Origin: an uncultured Roseibium sp.
GTDB lineage: Bacteria; Pseudomonadota; Alphaproteobacteria; Rhizobiales; Stappiaceae
Assembly (NCBI RefSeq): GCF_947496995.1
Contig: NZ_CANMFD010000004.1
Location: forward strand, 248,001 to 312,000
Length of the DNA stretch: 64,000 bases
Reading direction: 5' to 3'
Part shown: in pieces, positions 53,171 to 62,663 of the stretch
Layout of the letters: each line of letters opens with the position of its first letter
Position numbering within the stretch: the stretch's first letter is position 1
Made by a program: the position numbers and the translations under genes
Notes under the pieces: generated by a model
Database searches by the model: none
Told to the model about the DNA's origin: nothing
What the model saw: only the letters and a program-made list of their open reading frames with translations

Positions 53171-54685
53171 ATGAACGCGCTGGAGGCGCTCTTGAACCCA
53201 TTGACGACATTTGCCGAAGAAACCCGGCTGACACTCGCGAACCTGACCGATGCGGTCGGCGACCTTGCCGTACCCAGCCTGCGCCTGGGCGTGACCGGAC
53301 TTGCCCGCTCCGGCAAGACGGTTTTTCTGACAGCCCTGGTTCACAACCTGGTCCATGGTGGGCGCCTGCCTGTGTTCAGCGCGGCAGCCGGCCACCGCAT
53401 AACCGGCGCCAGCCTCCAGCCCCAGCCGGACGACGCCGTGCCGCGCTTCGACTACGAGGCCCATGTCCGTGCCCTTGTCAGCGACCGCATCTGGCCGGAT
53501 TCGACCCGCCAGGTCTCCGAGCTGCGGCTGACCATCGACTTCGAGAGCGCATCCTATTTCTACAGGAAGCTCGGACCGGGCCGTCTGCATGTGGATCTGA
53601 TCGATTATCCCGGCGAATGGCTGCTGGACCTGCCGCTTCTGAACAAGGACTACGCAGCCTTTTCCGCCGAAGCCCTTGGGCGGGCCAGGGCGCCGAACCG
53701 CAGGGAGATCGCCGCACCGTTTCTGGAAGCTCTGGCCGCGGTCGATCACGATGCCGCCGAAAGCGAACAGATCGCACAGGCGCTTGCCGCTTCGTTCAAG
53801 TCCTACCTGGCCGCTTGCCGGGACGATACCCATGCCCTGTCCATGCTGCCTCCCGGCCGATTTCTGATGCCCGGTGACCTGGATGGCTCTCCGGCGCTCA
53901 CTTTCGCACCACTCGACATCCCGGCGGACTCCGCCCCTGCCCGCTCCGGCACGGTCCGGGCGATGATGGAAAGACGCTACGAAGCCTACAAGACCCATGT
54001 GGTCCGGCCCTTCTTCCGCAATCACTTTGCCAGGCTTGATCGGCAGATCGTGCTCGTCGATGTGCTTCACGCCATGAATGCCGGCCCGCATGCGATCGCC
54101 GACCTTCAGACGGCCCTTGGCGAAGTTCTCGGCGCGTTCCGACCCGGCAAGCGCAGCTGGCTGTCCTCGATCCTGACACGGCGCATCGACCGTATCCTGT
54201 TCGCCGCCACCAAGGCGGACCATCTGCACAGGAGCGATCACGACCGGCTGGAGGCAATCCTCAGGCGTCTGGTCGCCCGGGCAGAGGAGACCGCCCGCTT
54301 CAAGGGGGCCGAGGTGGACGTCATTGCCTTGGCCGCCGTACGCGCGACCCGGGAGGCAACCATCAAACACCGGGGCGAAGCCCTCCCCGCGATCCTCGGA
54401 ACGCCGTTACCGGGCGAACGTCTCAACGGCGAAACCTATGACGGCGAAACCGAAATAGCGATGTTTCCCGGGGACTTGCCGCAAAACCCTGAATCAGTTT
54501 TTGGACGAGTTGACTCAATCTCTGAAGGCATCCGCCCGGACTTTCTGTCGGCCCAGGCAGATCTCCAGTTCCTGCGCTTCCGCCCACCGGAGCTGGATAC
54601 CACGGCCGAGGGCCTGACATTGTCATTGCCGCATATCCGTCTCGACCGCGCCCTTGAATTCCTCATCGGAGACCGTCTGGCATGA
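53171..54685 (+). CDS. YcjX-like P-loop protein
   Basis: A 504-residue protein. Walker A is GLARSGKT (about 40-47); LIDYPGEWLLDLPLL and ADFKSYL-like segments are typical of the YcjX/DUF463 group, stress-induced nucleoside triphosphatases. It overlaps the next gene by ATGA; the YcjX-YcjF pairing is conserved in proteobacteria. Confidence 0.87.
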   Translation: MNALEALLNPLTTFAEETRLTLANLTDAVGDLAVPSLRLGVTGLARSGKTVFLTALVHNLVHGGRLPVFSAAAGHRITGASLQPQPDDAVPRFDYEAHVRALVSDRIWPDSTRQVSELRLTIDFESASYFYRKLGPGRLHVDLIDYPGEWLLDLPLLNKDYAAFSAEALGRARAPNRREIAAPFLEALAAVDHDAAESEQIAQALAASFKSYLAACRDDTHALSMLPPGRFLMPGDLDGSPALTFAPLDIPADSAPARSGTVRAMMERRYEAYKTHVVRPFFRNHFARLDRQIVLVDVLHAMNAGPHAIADLQTALGEVLGAFRPGKRSWLSSILTRRIDRILFAATKADHLHRSDHDRLEAILRRLVARAEETARFKGAEVDVIALAAVRATREATIKHRGEALPAILGTPLPGERLNGETYDGETEIAMFPGDLPQNPESVFGRVDSISEGIRPDFLSAQADLQFLRFRPPELDTTAEGLTLSLPHIRLDRALEFLIGDRLA

Positions 54686-55752
54686 CCGGGACCACCCCCT
54701 CCTCTGGCCCTTCCTCCGGCCGCAAACCGGCTGCCTTCCGCCTTGACGATACCAAGGTGCGGATGACCGACGACGATACGAGGACACCCTCGGCCGGCGA
54801 AGCCCTGATAACGCAGATGTCCGCTGAAGACGAGGAGCCCCGGCTGCCGCGCGCCGCAAGCACGCCGAAAACCCGTTTCCGTTTCGGCAAATGGCTGCTT
54901 GTCGGCCTGTCCGGGCTGGTATCGCTCGCCATCGGGCTGGCGGTGGACAGCCTGATCCGCGATCTCTTCACCCGCACCGACTGGCTGGGCTGGCTGGGCC
55001 TTGCCCTCGCAGGTCTGGCGGCACTCGGCGTGCTGGGCCTGGCGGCACGGGAAATTGCCGGCCTCCTGCGGCTCTCCCGCATCGATCATCTGCGCGACCG
55101 GTTGCAGCTGGCCGCAGATACGGATGACAGCAAGGCGGCCTCTTCCGGCCTGAAAGACCTGCTTGCGCTCTATCTGGACAGGCCCGAGACAGCTCATGGC
55201 CGCAAGCAGCTCGCCGGTCACATGCGCGAGGTGATCGACGGCGCGGATCTGGTAAAACTCGCTGAACGCGACCTTCTCGCCCCGCTGGATCTGGAAGCCC
55301 GCCGGATCGTGATGAACAGTGCCAAGCGGGTTTCGCTGGTCACCGCCGTCAGTCCCCGGGCGCTGATCGACCTGCTGGCGGTCCTGTTTGAAAACCTCAG
55401 AACCATCCGCCGCCTGTCGACACTCTACGGAGGGCGGCCCGGCATGCTCGGGTTTCTGCGTCTTGCAAAGCATGTGGTGGGCCATCTGGCCGTTACCGGC
55501 GGCATGGCCGCAGGCGACAGCCTGGCGTCACAGGTTCTGGGACACGGTCTGGCGGCCCGCCTGTCGACCCGGCTCGGCGAAGGCGTCATCAACGGCCTCC
55601 TCACCGCCCGCATTGGCATCGCCGCAATTGCCGTCTGCCGCCCCGCCCCCTTTGTCGCGACAAGAGGGCCGACCATTTCGGATTTCATGGGCGAATTGAT
55701 TTCCTCCACCGAAAAGCCGGAAAAATCCACTTCCGGATCCCCGGAAGCATAA
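54682..55752 (+). CDS. YcjF/TIGR01620-family membrane protein
   Basis: A 356-residue protein. Acidic disordered N-terminus, two transmembrane segments (about 75-95 and 100-125; KWLLVGLSGLVSLAIGLAV and LGWLGLALAGLAALGVLGLA), then DUF697-type helical part (VSLVTAVSPRALIDLLAVLF, GFLRLAKHVVGHLAVTGG). Coupled to the YcjX-like gene by ATGA overlap. Function not known; induced by envelope or heat stress in E. coli. Confidence 0.87.
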   Translation: MTGTTPSSGPSSGRKPAAFRLDDTKVRMTDDDTRTPSAGEALITQMSAEDEEPRLPRAASTPKTRFRFGKWLLVGLSGLVSLAIGLAVDSLIRDLFTRTDWLGWLGLALAGLAALGVLGLAAREIAGLLRLSRIDHLRDRLQLAADTDDSKAASSGLKDLLALYLDRPETAHGRKQLAGHMREVIDGADLVKLAERDLLAPLDLEARRIVMNSAKRVSLVTAVSPRALIDLLAVLFENLRTIRRLSTLYGGRPGMLGFLRLAKHVVGHLAVTGGMAAGDSLASQVLGHGLAARLSTRLGEGVINGLLTARIGIAAIAVCRPAPFVATRGPTISDFMGELISSTEKPEKSTSGSPEA

Positions 55753-55933
55753 CCACAGGACGCCCGCGGTCTCCCGGTGGCGACGAGCTTCAATAGCTCC
55801 TGAAACACTCATCCCGCGGTTTGGCCCCGGTCTGGCCGCAGGTTGAAACGGGAACCGGAAAGCGGCTCATTTGTCTGGGCAAGTGGAAAATTCCCGCCTC
55901 GACAGTGCTCGCCCGCGTCGCTATTTTCCCCTC

Positions 55934-57109
55934 ATGTTCATCAATTTCTTCACTGAGCTCAAATCCGCCGGAATACCGGTCTCGATGCGCGAATATCTTA
56001 CGCTGATGGAGGCGCTGGACAAGGATCTGGCGGAAAAGAGCGTCGAGGACTTCTATTACCTCGCCCGCCTCTGCCTGGTGAAGGACGAGAGCAATCTCGA
56101 CAAGTTCGACCGGGTCTTCGCGCATGTGTTCAAGGGTCTGGAGCTGTTGAGCGACGTGCCGGCGACCGACATTCCCGAAGACTGGCTGCGCAAGCTCGCC
56201 GAAAAGCACCTGAGCGAAGAGGACAAGGCGCAGATCGAATCTCTCGGCGGCTTCGAGAAACTCATGGAAACCCTGCGCGAGCGCCTGAAGGAACAGGAAA
56301 AGCGTCACCAGGGCGGCAACAAATGGATCGGGACGGCCGGAACCTCCCCCTTCGGCGCTTACGGCTACAATCCGGAAGGCATCCGCATCGGTCAGCACGA
56401 GAGCCGTCACCGGCGGGCGGTCAAGGTCTGGGACAAGCGGGAATTCAAGGACCTGGACGACACACAGCTTCTGGGCTCACGCAATATCCAGGTAGCCCTC
56501 AAGCGCCTCAGGAACTTCGCCCGCACGGGGGCTGCCGACGAACTGGACCTCGACAGCACAATCCGTTCCACCGCTCACAAGGGGCTGCTCGATATAAGGA
56601 TGCGCCCGGAACGGCACAACGCGGTCAAGGTTCTGCTGTTCTTCGATATCGGCGGCTCGATGGACGATCATATCCGTGTCTGCGAGGAACTTTTTTCCGC
56701 CGCCCGCTCGGAATTCAAGGTGATGGAGCATTTCTACTTCCATAACTGCCCGTATGAATTCGTCTGGAAGGAAAACCGCCGCCGCCATACCGAGCGCCTG
56801 CCGACCATGGACGTGCTGCACAAGTATCCAGCCGACTACAAGATCATCTTCGTCGGCGACGCCTCCATGAGCCCCTATGAGATCGCCTATCCCGGCGGTT
56901 CGGTGGAACACTGGAACGAGGAGCCGGGATCGGCCTGGATGCAACGCCTCACCGGGCTTTACAAGAGCGCGATCTGGCTCAATCCCGTGCGCGAAGAACA
57001 CTGGGGCTACACCCAGTCCATCCAGATGCTGAACGAGCTGATGGAAGGGCGGATGTTCCCGATGACCCTGGAGGGTCTGACCGAGGGGATGAAGGAACTG
57101 GCGCGCTAA
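55934..57109 (+). CDS. VWA-domain protein (CoxE-like), MoxR partner
   Basis: A 391-residue protein. The MIDAS region reads LLFFDIGGSMDDHIRVCEE (DxGxS instead of DxSxS, common for this group). It also has the segments FFTELKSAGIPVSMREYL and LGSRNIQVALKRLRNFARTG. It probably works with the MoxR ATPase at 51083 to assemble or activate another complex. Start ATG 55934 preferred, since the longer form has an unlikely N-terminus. The stop codon coincides with the target duplication of a MITE-like element. Confidence 0.88.
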   Translation: MFINFFTELKSAGIPVSMREYLTLMEALDKDLAEKSVEDFYYLARLCLVKDESNLDKFDRVFAHVFKGLELLSDVPATDIPEDWLRKLAEKHLSEEDKAQIESLGGFEKLMETLRERLKEQEKRHQGGNKWIGTAGTSPFGAYGYNPEGIRIGQHESRHRRAVKVWDKREFKDLDDTQLLGSRNIQVALKRLRNFARTGAADELDLDSTIRSTAHKGLLDIRMRPERHNAVKVLLFFDIGGSMDDHIRVCEELFSAARSEFKVMEHFYFHNCPYEFVWKENRRRHTERLPTMDVLHKYPADYKIIFVGDASMSPYEIAYPGGSVEHWNEEPGSAWMQRLTGLYKSAIWLNPVREEHWGYTQSIQMLNELMEGRMFPMTLEGLTEGMKELAR

Positions 57110-57370
57110 TACCAACCTCAATAAATAAGAACCTATTTGACCATGACATGAAAGCGTTCCGCGAGGAGCGTGTCGCAGGACGATGCGGGGCATCGGTCAA
57201 GACGCGCAACGCTGTGGAGCGCTCTCATGTCTTGGCCTTCGGTGGCTTGTTCAGGCCCGCCGGACTGCGTTGCGCCGCTTGACCGGCCAACCAGGCCGAT
57301 CTGCGCGCCGCTCCTTGCCTGCGGCCCTGAACAAGTCATCAAGTAGGTCCCTATTTATTGAGGTTGGTAT
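57109..57370. mobile_element. MITE-like element, 262 bp, inserted at a stop codon
   Basis: Ends 57109-57140 and 57339-57370 are 32-bp inverted repeats with about 3 mismatches, starting ATACCAACCTCAATAAATA. Flanking bases read TAA on both sides of TACCAAC...GTTGGTA, which fits a 3-bp (TNA) target duplication. The left TAA is the stop codon of the VWA gene. No transposase is encoded; the inside is GC-rich. It fills most of the spacer to the universal stress gene. Confidence 0.85.
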
Positions 57371-57378
57371 AAGACACG

Positions 57379-57807
57379 TCAGTCGCCGCGCAGGACCATC
57401 ACCGAGCAAGGTGCGTGACGCACGATATGCGCCGCGTTGGAGCCGATGAAATAGGTGGAAAGTCCCGGCTTGTGCGAGGTCATGAGAATGAGGTCGCAGC
57501 CGGACATTTCGGCTTCTTCGATCACCTCGTGATAGACGGTCCCCATGCGAACCTGACTGTCGACCGCCCCCGCAGGAACGTCCAGCTTCGCAGCAAGCTC
57601 CTCGAGTATGAGCGTCGTCGCCTCGATTTCCCGCTTTTGCCAGCCCTCCGGCAACTGGCTGGCCACGAAGCTCTGCACTTCCGGACACACCGCCAGAAGA
57701 TGGATCTTCGCGCCATAGTCCCTGGCGAGCTGTGAGGCTTTGGCAAGGGCATCATCCGCGAAGCCCGGTTCGGCGGGATCCAGGGGAATGAGGATTTTCT
57801 TGAACAT
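57379..57807 (-). CDS. Universal stress protein UspA family
   Basis: A 142-residue protein of the Usp fold. KKILIPLDPAEPGFADDALAKA at the N-terminus, ATP-binding region GTVYHEVIEEAEMSGCDLILMTSHK and end SNAAHIVRHAPCSVMVLR are typical. The ATP-type G-2x-G-9x-G(S/T) element appears in altered form. Single gene; its end lies 8 bp from the mobile element. Confidence 0.9.
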   Translation of the reverse strand: MFKKILIPLDPAEPGFADDALAKASQLARDYGAKIHLLAVCPEVQSFVASQLPEGWQKREIEATTLILEELAAKLDVPAGAVDSQVRMGTVYHEVIEEAEMSGCDLILMTSHKPGLSTYFIGSNAAHIVRHAPCSVMVLRGD

Positions 57808-57876
57808 GGCTCTTGTCTCCGGCGTGTTGTTTCATCCAACCATCGCCGTGGGCGGGGACCACCGCCATGAGCCAGA

Positions 57877-58665
57877 TCAATCCGGATTGCTCCCGCCAAA
57901 GTACCGTCCCGGCGTCACCCCGAAAGACTTCTTGAACGTCGCCACGAAAGCGCTCGGGCCTTCATAGCCCAGCTTGTGGGAAACATCGGAGACGCTGCGC
58001 CCGCAGGCAAGCAGTTCCAGCGCCCGGAACAGCTTCACCTGCCGGCACCAGGTCCGGTAGCTCAGCCCGGTTTCCGCCTTGATCCGCCGTTCGAAAGACC
58101 TGACGGAGGTGGCGCAGCGCTCCGCAGCCTCGGTCAGCGAAGGCACATCGGCCGGACAGCGCACCACGTCGTCACACAACTGCCTGAGCCGCGCGTCCTG
58201 CGGCATGGGAAGCTGTAGCCCCGCCGCGGGCAGCATCTTGAGCTGGTCCAGAATGACGGCGGCGATGCGCGCAGCCGGCCCCTCTTCCGTTTCCGCCCGC
58301 GCATAGGACATGAACTCCAGGATCAGAGCGCGCAGGAGCGTGGTGACCTGCATGACCTGCGGCGACTGCGGAAGGTTCCGGGCATGCTCGAACTGGACGT
58401 AGATGTAGCGCAGTTCGGTGTCCGTCAGGTAGCGTGTCTGATGGCTGACCCGGGGCGGCAGCCACACCGCACGCTCCGGCGGCACGAAATAGGTGCCCAT
58501 GTCTGTGTCGATCGCGATCGACCCGTTCACCACATGGAAAAGCTGGGCGGCGTCATGGGCATGCCAGCCGTTGTTCTGTCCCTGAAGCTCCGTCCGCGCA
58601 TAGCCGATAAGCGGCGCGGCGACCGCGTGCCTGGGAAACTCCGCCAGCTCCGGATGAATGCTCAT
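57877..58665 (-). CDS. AraC-family transcriptional regulator
   Basis: A 262-residue regulator. The N-terminal cupin part (HAHDAAQLFHVVNGSIAIDTD, VPPERAVWLPPRVSHQTRY) is followed by two helix-turn-helix motifs (ERCATSVRSFERRIKAETGL and VSDVSHKLGYEGPSAFVATF then KKSFGVTPGRYF). The start is ATG 58665. It may control the divergent region or MFS transporter nearby; targets cannot be told from sequence. Confidence 0.92.
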   Translation of the reverse strand: MSIHPELAEFPRHAVAAPLIGYARTELQGQNNGWHAHDAAQLFHVVNGSIAIDTDMGTYFVPPERAVWLPPRVSHQTRYLTDTELRYIYVQFEHARNLPQSPQVMQVTTLLRALILEFMSYARAETEEGPAARIAAVILDQLKMLPAAGLQLPMPQDARLRQLCDDVVRCPADVPSLTEAAERCATSVRSFERRIKAETGLSYRTWCRQVKLFRALELLACGRSVSDVSHKLGYEGPSAFVATFKKSFGVTPGRYFGGSNPD

Positions 58666-58738
58666 TGTCTTCGCGAGCCTTCCCGCCCGTTGAAACCGAC
58701 ATCTGTTTTACCCGGTTTCGGCAGGCGTGGGTACAGAC

Positions 58739-58936
58739 CTATCCATCTTCCGGATCGAATATCCGCTCGATCGGCAATCCGAACACCCGCGAGATCCGGA
58801 AAGCCAGCGGCAGGCTCGGATCGTATCTGCCACGCTCGAGCGCGATGACGGTCTGCCGCGTGACGTCCAGCTTCTCTGCCAGGGCCGCCTGGGACCAGCC
58901 TTTTGCGCATCTCAGATCCTTGAGGTGATTGCGCAT
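58739..58936 (-). CDS. XRE/Cro-type helix-turn-helix regulator
   Basis: A 65-residue DNA-binding protein, entirely one HTH_3 domain: RCAKGWSQAALAEKLDVTRQ then TVIALERGRYDPSLPLAFRI. This short form (compare YozG/Cro-like) usually pairs with a membrane protein gene; here its start overlaps the stop of the membrane gene upstream (TGATG). Likely binds the twin palindromes in front of that operon. Confidence 0.92.
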   Translation of the reverse strand: MRNHLKDLRCAKGWSQAALAEKLDVTRQTVIALERGRYDPSLPLAFRISRVFGLPIERIFDPEDG

Positions 58937-59316
58937 CAGGTCCTGAGACGCACAAGCACGGTCGCGACCGACCAGGCGATCATCAGGAAGGTCGCGTAAA
59001 GACTGAAATCAACCGGCCAGGCATTTCCAAGCTTGTCCAGGAAAAGCGCAAGGAACACGCCCGCGAGCAATGTCAGCGCTCCGGCAACGGCCAGAATATG
59101 CCGCTCGCGCTCATCCACCTTGCGGTAGAACCGCACCTGTGCCCAAAGGGCAAGCCCCATCGGCAATGTCGCTGCAAACGAAACGGCAACCACCACCATC
59201 GGAGCGGTGTGTGTTTCCAGATATTGCCGGGCAAGGTAACTCGCCAGGACATAAAGCGCGGTTCCGGTGAAGGTCTCCGCCAGATACCGGTAAGTCAGCC
59301 TGTCAAAGCGGTTCAT
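58936..59316 (-). CDS. Four-helix membrane protein paired with XRE regulator
   Basis: A 126-residue protein with about four hydrophobic segments (ALYVLASYLARQYL, MVVVAVSFAATLPMGLALWA, HILAVAGALTLLAGVFLALF, FLMIAWSVATVLV). DERERHI between segments two and three is typical of the small DUF2178-like proteins found with such regulators. ATG 59316 with GGGAGGCGG before it. Function unknown. Confidence 0.8.
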   Translation of the reverse strand: MNRFDRLTYRYLAETFTGTALYVLASYLARQYLETHTAPMVVVAVSFAATLPMGLALWAQVRFYRKVDERERHILAVAGALTLLAGVFLALFLDKLGNAWPVDFSLYATFLMIAWSVATVLVRLRT

Positions 59317-59340
59317 ATCCGCCTCCCTTGGCGTCAATTT

Positions 59341-59393
59341 GTAAAGCAAGCTTTACATCTCACATTGCCGCGCAATTGTAAAGCTTGCTTTAC
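59341..59393. promoter_or_regulatory. Twin palindromic operator GTAAAGC-N2-GCTTTAC
   Basis: Two copies: GTAAAGCAAGCTTTAC (59341-59356) and GTAAAGCTTGCTTTAC (59378-59393), each with perfect 7-bp arms and exact reverse complements of one another. Their centres are 37 bp apart, between the membrane/XRE operon and the upstream spacer. Likely autoregulatory sites of the XRE protein; on the minus strand TTTACA followed after 17 bp by GATGTA suggests a promoter lying between and within them. Confidence 0.7.
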
Positions 59394-59565
59394 ACTTCGC
59401 CGTTCTCGCAGCCGGCCGCGGCATCGGGAAGCGAGTTCGGGACGAGGTTCAGTCTGATTTTTGGCGAGTGGGAAACATATCGTGACAAAACAGCGCTAAC
59501 ACGCAAAACGCAAATGGGTTTAGAAGCTTGGCCTCAGATCAACTCATTATGTTTACGGCTATGGA

Positions 59566-60792
59566 ATGACTTATTTCACCCGATCCGTCAGCGCGGATGG
59601 AACCACCGGCTGGCGCTCCCCGGCAGTGCTTTTGATGATCATGGCAGGCGCCATGCAATTGTCTTTTGCCGCCTGGTGGAACCTGATGAACAATTTTGCG
59701 GTGCAGGAGCTTGATTTCACCGGCCGCGAGATCGGTATACAGCAGTCGATCCGCGAAATTCCGGGGTTCCTGAGCTTTCTGGCAATCTACCTGCTGCTGC
59801 TGATGCGCGAGCAGACGCTTGCCTATCTGTCCCTGCTGATGCTTGGCGTCGGCGTTGCCCTCACCGGGTATTTTCCGACCGCGATCGGCTTTTATGCCAC
59901 CACGCTGATCATGTCGATCGGGTTTCATTATTACGAGACCATGGCCCAGTCGCTGTCGCTGCAATGGCTGCCGAAGGCTACGGCGGCCGCCAGCATGGGC
60001 AAGATCATCTCCGTCGGCGCTTTCGCCCAGCTGATCGCCTATGGCGTCATTTTCGTGGCCTGGAAGATGTTCGACCTGTCGTTCACCACGGTCTTCGCCA
60101 TCGCCGGCGGCCTGACCCTTGTGGTGCTGGCCTTTCTGATGATGGCCTATCCGCATTTCAAGGAAGGCGTTCCGCAGCACAAGAAGCTGATCCTGAAAAG
60201 GCGCTACTGGCTCTATTACGCCCTCACCTTCATGGCCGGCGCCCGCCGCCAGATCTTCACGGTCTTCGCTGGCTTCCTGATGGTCGAGCGGTTCGGCTAT
60301 GACGTTCACGAGGTGGCAGGGCTGTTCCTGCTCAACGGCTTCTTCAACATGCTGCTGGCCCCGAAGATCGGCAGGCTGATCGTCCGCTTCGGCGAGCGCA
60401 AGGCGCTGGTCCTGGAATATGTCGGCCTGTTCCTGGTCTTCGTCAGCTATGCCTTCGTCACCAGCGCGACGCTGGCGGCCAGCCTCTATGTGATCGACCA
60501 TGCCTTCTTCGCCATCGCGATCGCCATCAAGACCTATTTCCAGAAGATCGCAGATCCGGCCGACATCGCCCCGACAGCCGGTGTCGCTTTCACGATCAAC
60601 CACATCGCAGCGGTGTTCATTCCCGTGGTTTTCGGTCTGGTCTGGCTGGTCTCGCCGACGGCGGTCTTCCTGTCGGGCGCTGTCATGGCTCTCGTCAGCC
60701 TGGGGCTGGCGACACTGATCCCCAGCGCGCCGGAAGAAGGTCAGGAAGTCGACTTCTGGTACCGCAAACCCATCGCCCAGCCGGCCGAGTAA
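59566..60792 (+). CDS. Major facilitator superfamily transporter
   Basis: A 408-residue permease with about 12 hydrophobic segments (for example FLSFLAIYLLLLMREQTLAY, LVVLAFLMMAYPHF, VAGLFLLNGFFNMLLAPKIG). Basic loop residues between segments 2 and 3 resemble the MFS motif. Substrate cannot be predicted. A second in-frame start lies at ATG 59635 within the first segment, so 59566 is preferred. Confidence 0.88.
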   Translation: MTYFTRSVSADGTTGWRSPAVLLMIMAGAMQLSFAAWWNLMNNFAVQELDFTGREIGIQQSIREIPGFLSFLAIYLLLLMREQTLAYLSLLMLGVGVALTGYFPTAIGFYATTLIMSIGFHYYETMAQSLSLQWLPKATAAASMGKIISVGAFAQLIAYGVIFVAWKMFDLSFTTVFAIAGGLTLVVLAFLMMAYPHFKEGVPQHKKLILKRRYWLYYALTFMAGARRQIFTVFAGFLMVERFGYDVHEVAGLFLLNGFFNMLLAPKIGRLIVRFGERKALVLEYVGLFLVFVSYAFVTSATLAASLYVIDHAFFAIAIAIKTYFQKIADPADIAPTAGVAFTINHIAAVFIPVVFGLVWLVSPTAVFLSGAVMALVSLGLATLIPSAPEEGQEVDFWYRKPIAQPAE

Positions 60793-60821
60793 GGCGGACC
60801 CACACGCAGCTTCAAAATCAC

Positions 60822-60853
60822 GAAAGGCTCCCCCGTGCGAGGGGGATCCTTTC
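60822..60853. terminator. Bidirectional hairpin between MFS and ferredoxin genes
   Basis: GAAAGGCTCCCCC and GGGGGATCCTTTC pair over 12 of 13 positions with loop GTGCGA. It separates two convergent genes; no long U-tract, so strength is uncertain. Confidence 0.5.
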
Positions 60854-60891
60854 GGGCGATCAGATGTCAGTGTTGAAACAGGGCGGCTTGT

Positions 60892-61239
<348 letters not shown>

Positions 61240-61453
61240 TCAATGCAGCGCCGTGCCCGTCATGAACGTTTTCAGCGCTTCTGACGCCGGTCCTCAAACG
61301 TTTCACACCGGGAGCATTGCGCTCCGGTCGTCCCGACATAAAGCTTCCGCGAAAAAGGTCAAGGACCGTGCCGTTTCCAAGCGTCAATCTGCCCCGGATA
61401 AATCGCCTCATGCGCAGAAGCGCCGGGTCACCCTGTTCACCCGTCCAGTCGAT

Positions 61454-61816
61454 CTAACCTTCCAGGAGATCCCGGATATAGCGATTGGTCTCGTCGACGG
61501 CGGCGATCAGGCTCTCCGTCGCGGGATTGGGCACGGATCTCATCTTGCTTTCAAGGCTCTCGCAAACCACCGCGACCCGTTCCGCCCCGATGGCCAGTGC
61601 GGAGCCTTTCAGCGTGTGAACGAGGTCCAGCCGCACCGATGCGTCGGTTTCGCCTGCCAGCCGTTCAAGCGTGGTGGAGGATTGCGATTTGAAAAGATGA
61701 AGAACCTGCACTTCAAGATCCCGGTTTCCCAGGGTGTTGGTGGCCAGTCGCACCAGATCTATCGGTGCTTCGGGCCCGGCCCGGCCGGCGACACGGGCCA
61801 TGGATGAAGGGGCCAT
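61454..61816 (-). CDS. HPt domain phosphotransfer protein
   Basis: A 120-residue helical protein. Phospho-acceptor His67 is in LDLVHTLKGSALAIGA, the HPt signature. It lacks other domains, so it is a single-domain relay between a hybrid kinase and a response regulator. CckA at 7052 is one of the kinases in the genome, but its partner is normally ChpT. Upstream 61817-62068 is AT-rich with TTAA words. Confidence 0.88.
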   Translation of the reverse strand: MAPSSMARVAGRAGPEAPIDLVRLATNTLGNRDLEVQVLHLFKSQSSTTLERLAGETDASVRLDLVHTLKGSALAIGAERVAVVCESLESKMRSVPNPATESLIAAVDETNRYIRDLLEG

Positions 61817-62068
61817 GTAGGTGCTCCAAACTGCTCAGCTCATGCCTGTCGGCACCCTGCCGCAAGCTATGACGTGTCAGACTGTGCCCCCAAACCCCCA
61901 AACACCCGGTTAAACGGACCCGCCGGACGGGTCCTTCGGCCCTGTGTCCCCAAAAAATTGTTTTTTTGGTTAACGCGGGTTAACACGGGTTTCAAAATAC
62001 AATTAAAAAAATCCTTGCAAATTAGCCGATTTATTGAATCGATAAAATTTTAATGAAATGATTCGGCG

Positions 62069-62383
62069 TTAACTTTTTTCACGTTTTTGACTTGCGGAGA
62101 GAACTTCAACTGCTGCAGGCGTCAGCTTGCAGACCAGCCAATCGGGCTTGATTGGGTTGGAAAACCAAGGCTCTGCCCAGCCTGCCTCGATACAGGCCCG
62201 GATTGTACGCGCCGGAATTTCCCGTCCGTTGTCATCGAACAACGGCAGCTTGCCACCCGCCTGATCGAGCCCCTTCAGCAACCACCGCTTTTGCGCAGCG
62301 GTCAGGTTTCCCGCTTTGAGCGCGGTGCCTGAAGCGGTGTTGCGATGCTCTTCCACGACGTCTTCTGGCTTCGATTCTGGCAT
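62069..62383 (-). CDS. Hypothetical protein
   Basis: A 104-residue protein without signal peptide or membrane segment. LTAAQKRWLLKGLDQAGGKL followed by a short winged-helix-like part (ARTIRACIEAGWAEPWFSNP, WLVCKLTPAAVEVLSASQ) suggests a DNA-binding fold, but no family can be named. The 280-bp region to the next gene shows nothing else. Confidence 0.6.
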   Translation of the reverse strand: MPESKPEDVVEEHRNTASGTALKAGNLTAAQKRWLLKGLDQAGGKLPLFDDNGREIPARTIRACIEAGWAEPWFSNPIKPDWLVCKLTPAAVEVLSASQKREKS

Positions 62384-62663
62384 TCAAACAGCCCCTTAAG
62401 TGACTCACGCTATTGCCGTTTCTTGTTCGTTAGGAGAGATTGTGCCATTACAGTTACTGATGCGGCAAGGTGGGGAGTGTACCGTCGGACAGAATGTTCA
62501 CGGTCGGTCGGCGGCGGCCCTCCTCTTGGAGAATATCCACGGTTCAGTTCTGTCGAACTGTGGCCGTAAAATTGGCGCATCCGGTAGTCACTGTGGAGTG
62601 CTGCAAGTAGCAGCTGGCTGATATTACCGGCGTGTAATGAGTACGGACGTGAGGCGACCCTAT

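Noticed and set aside
61960-61985. TTAA pair upstream of the HPt gene as a CtrA box
   Set aside because: Spacing is six bases; the region is simply AT-rich.
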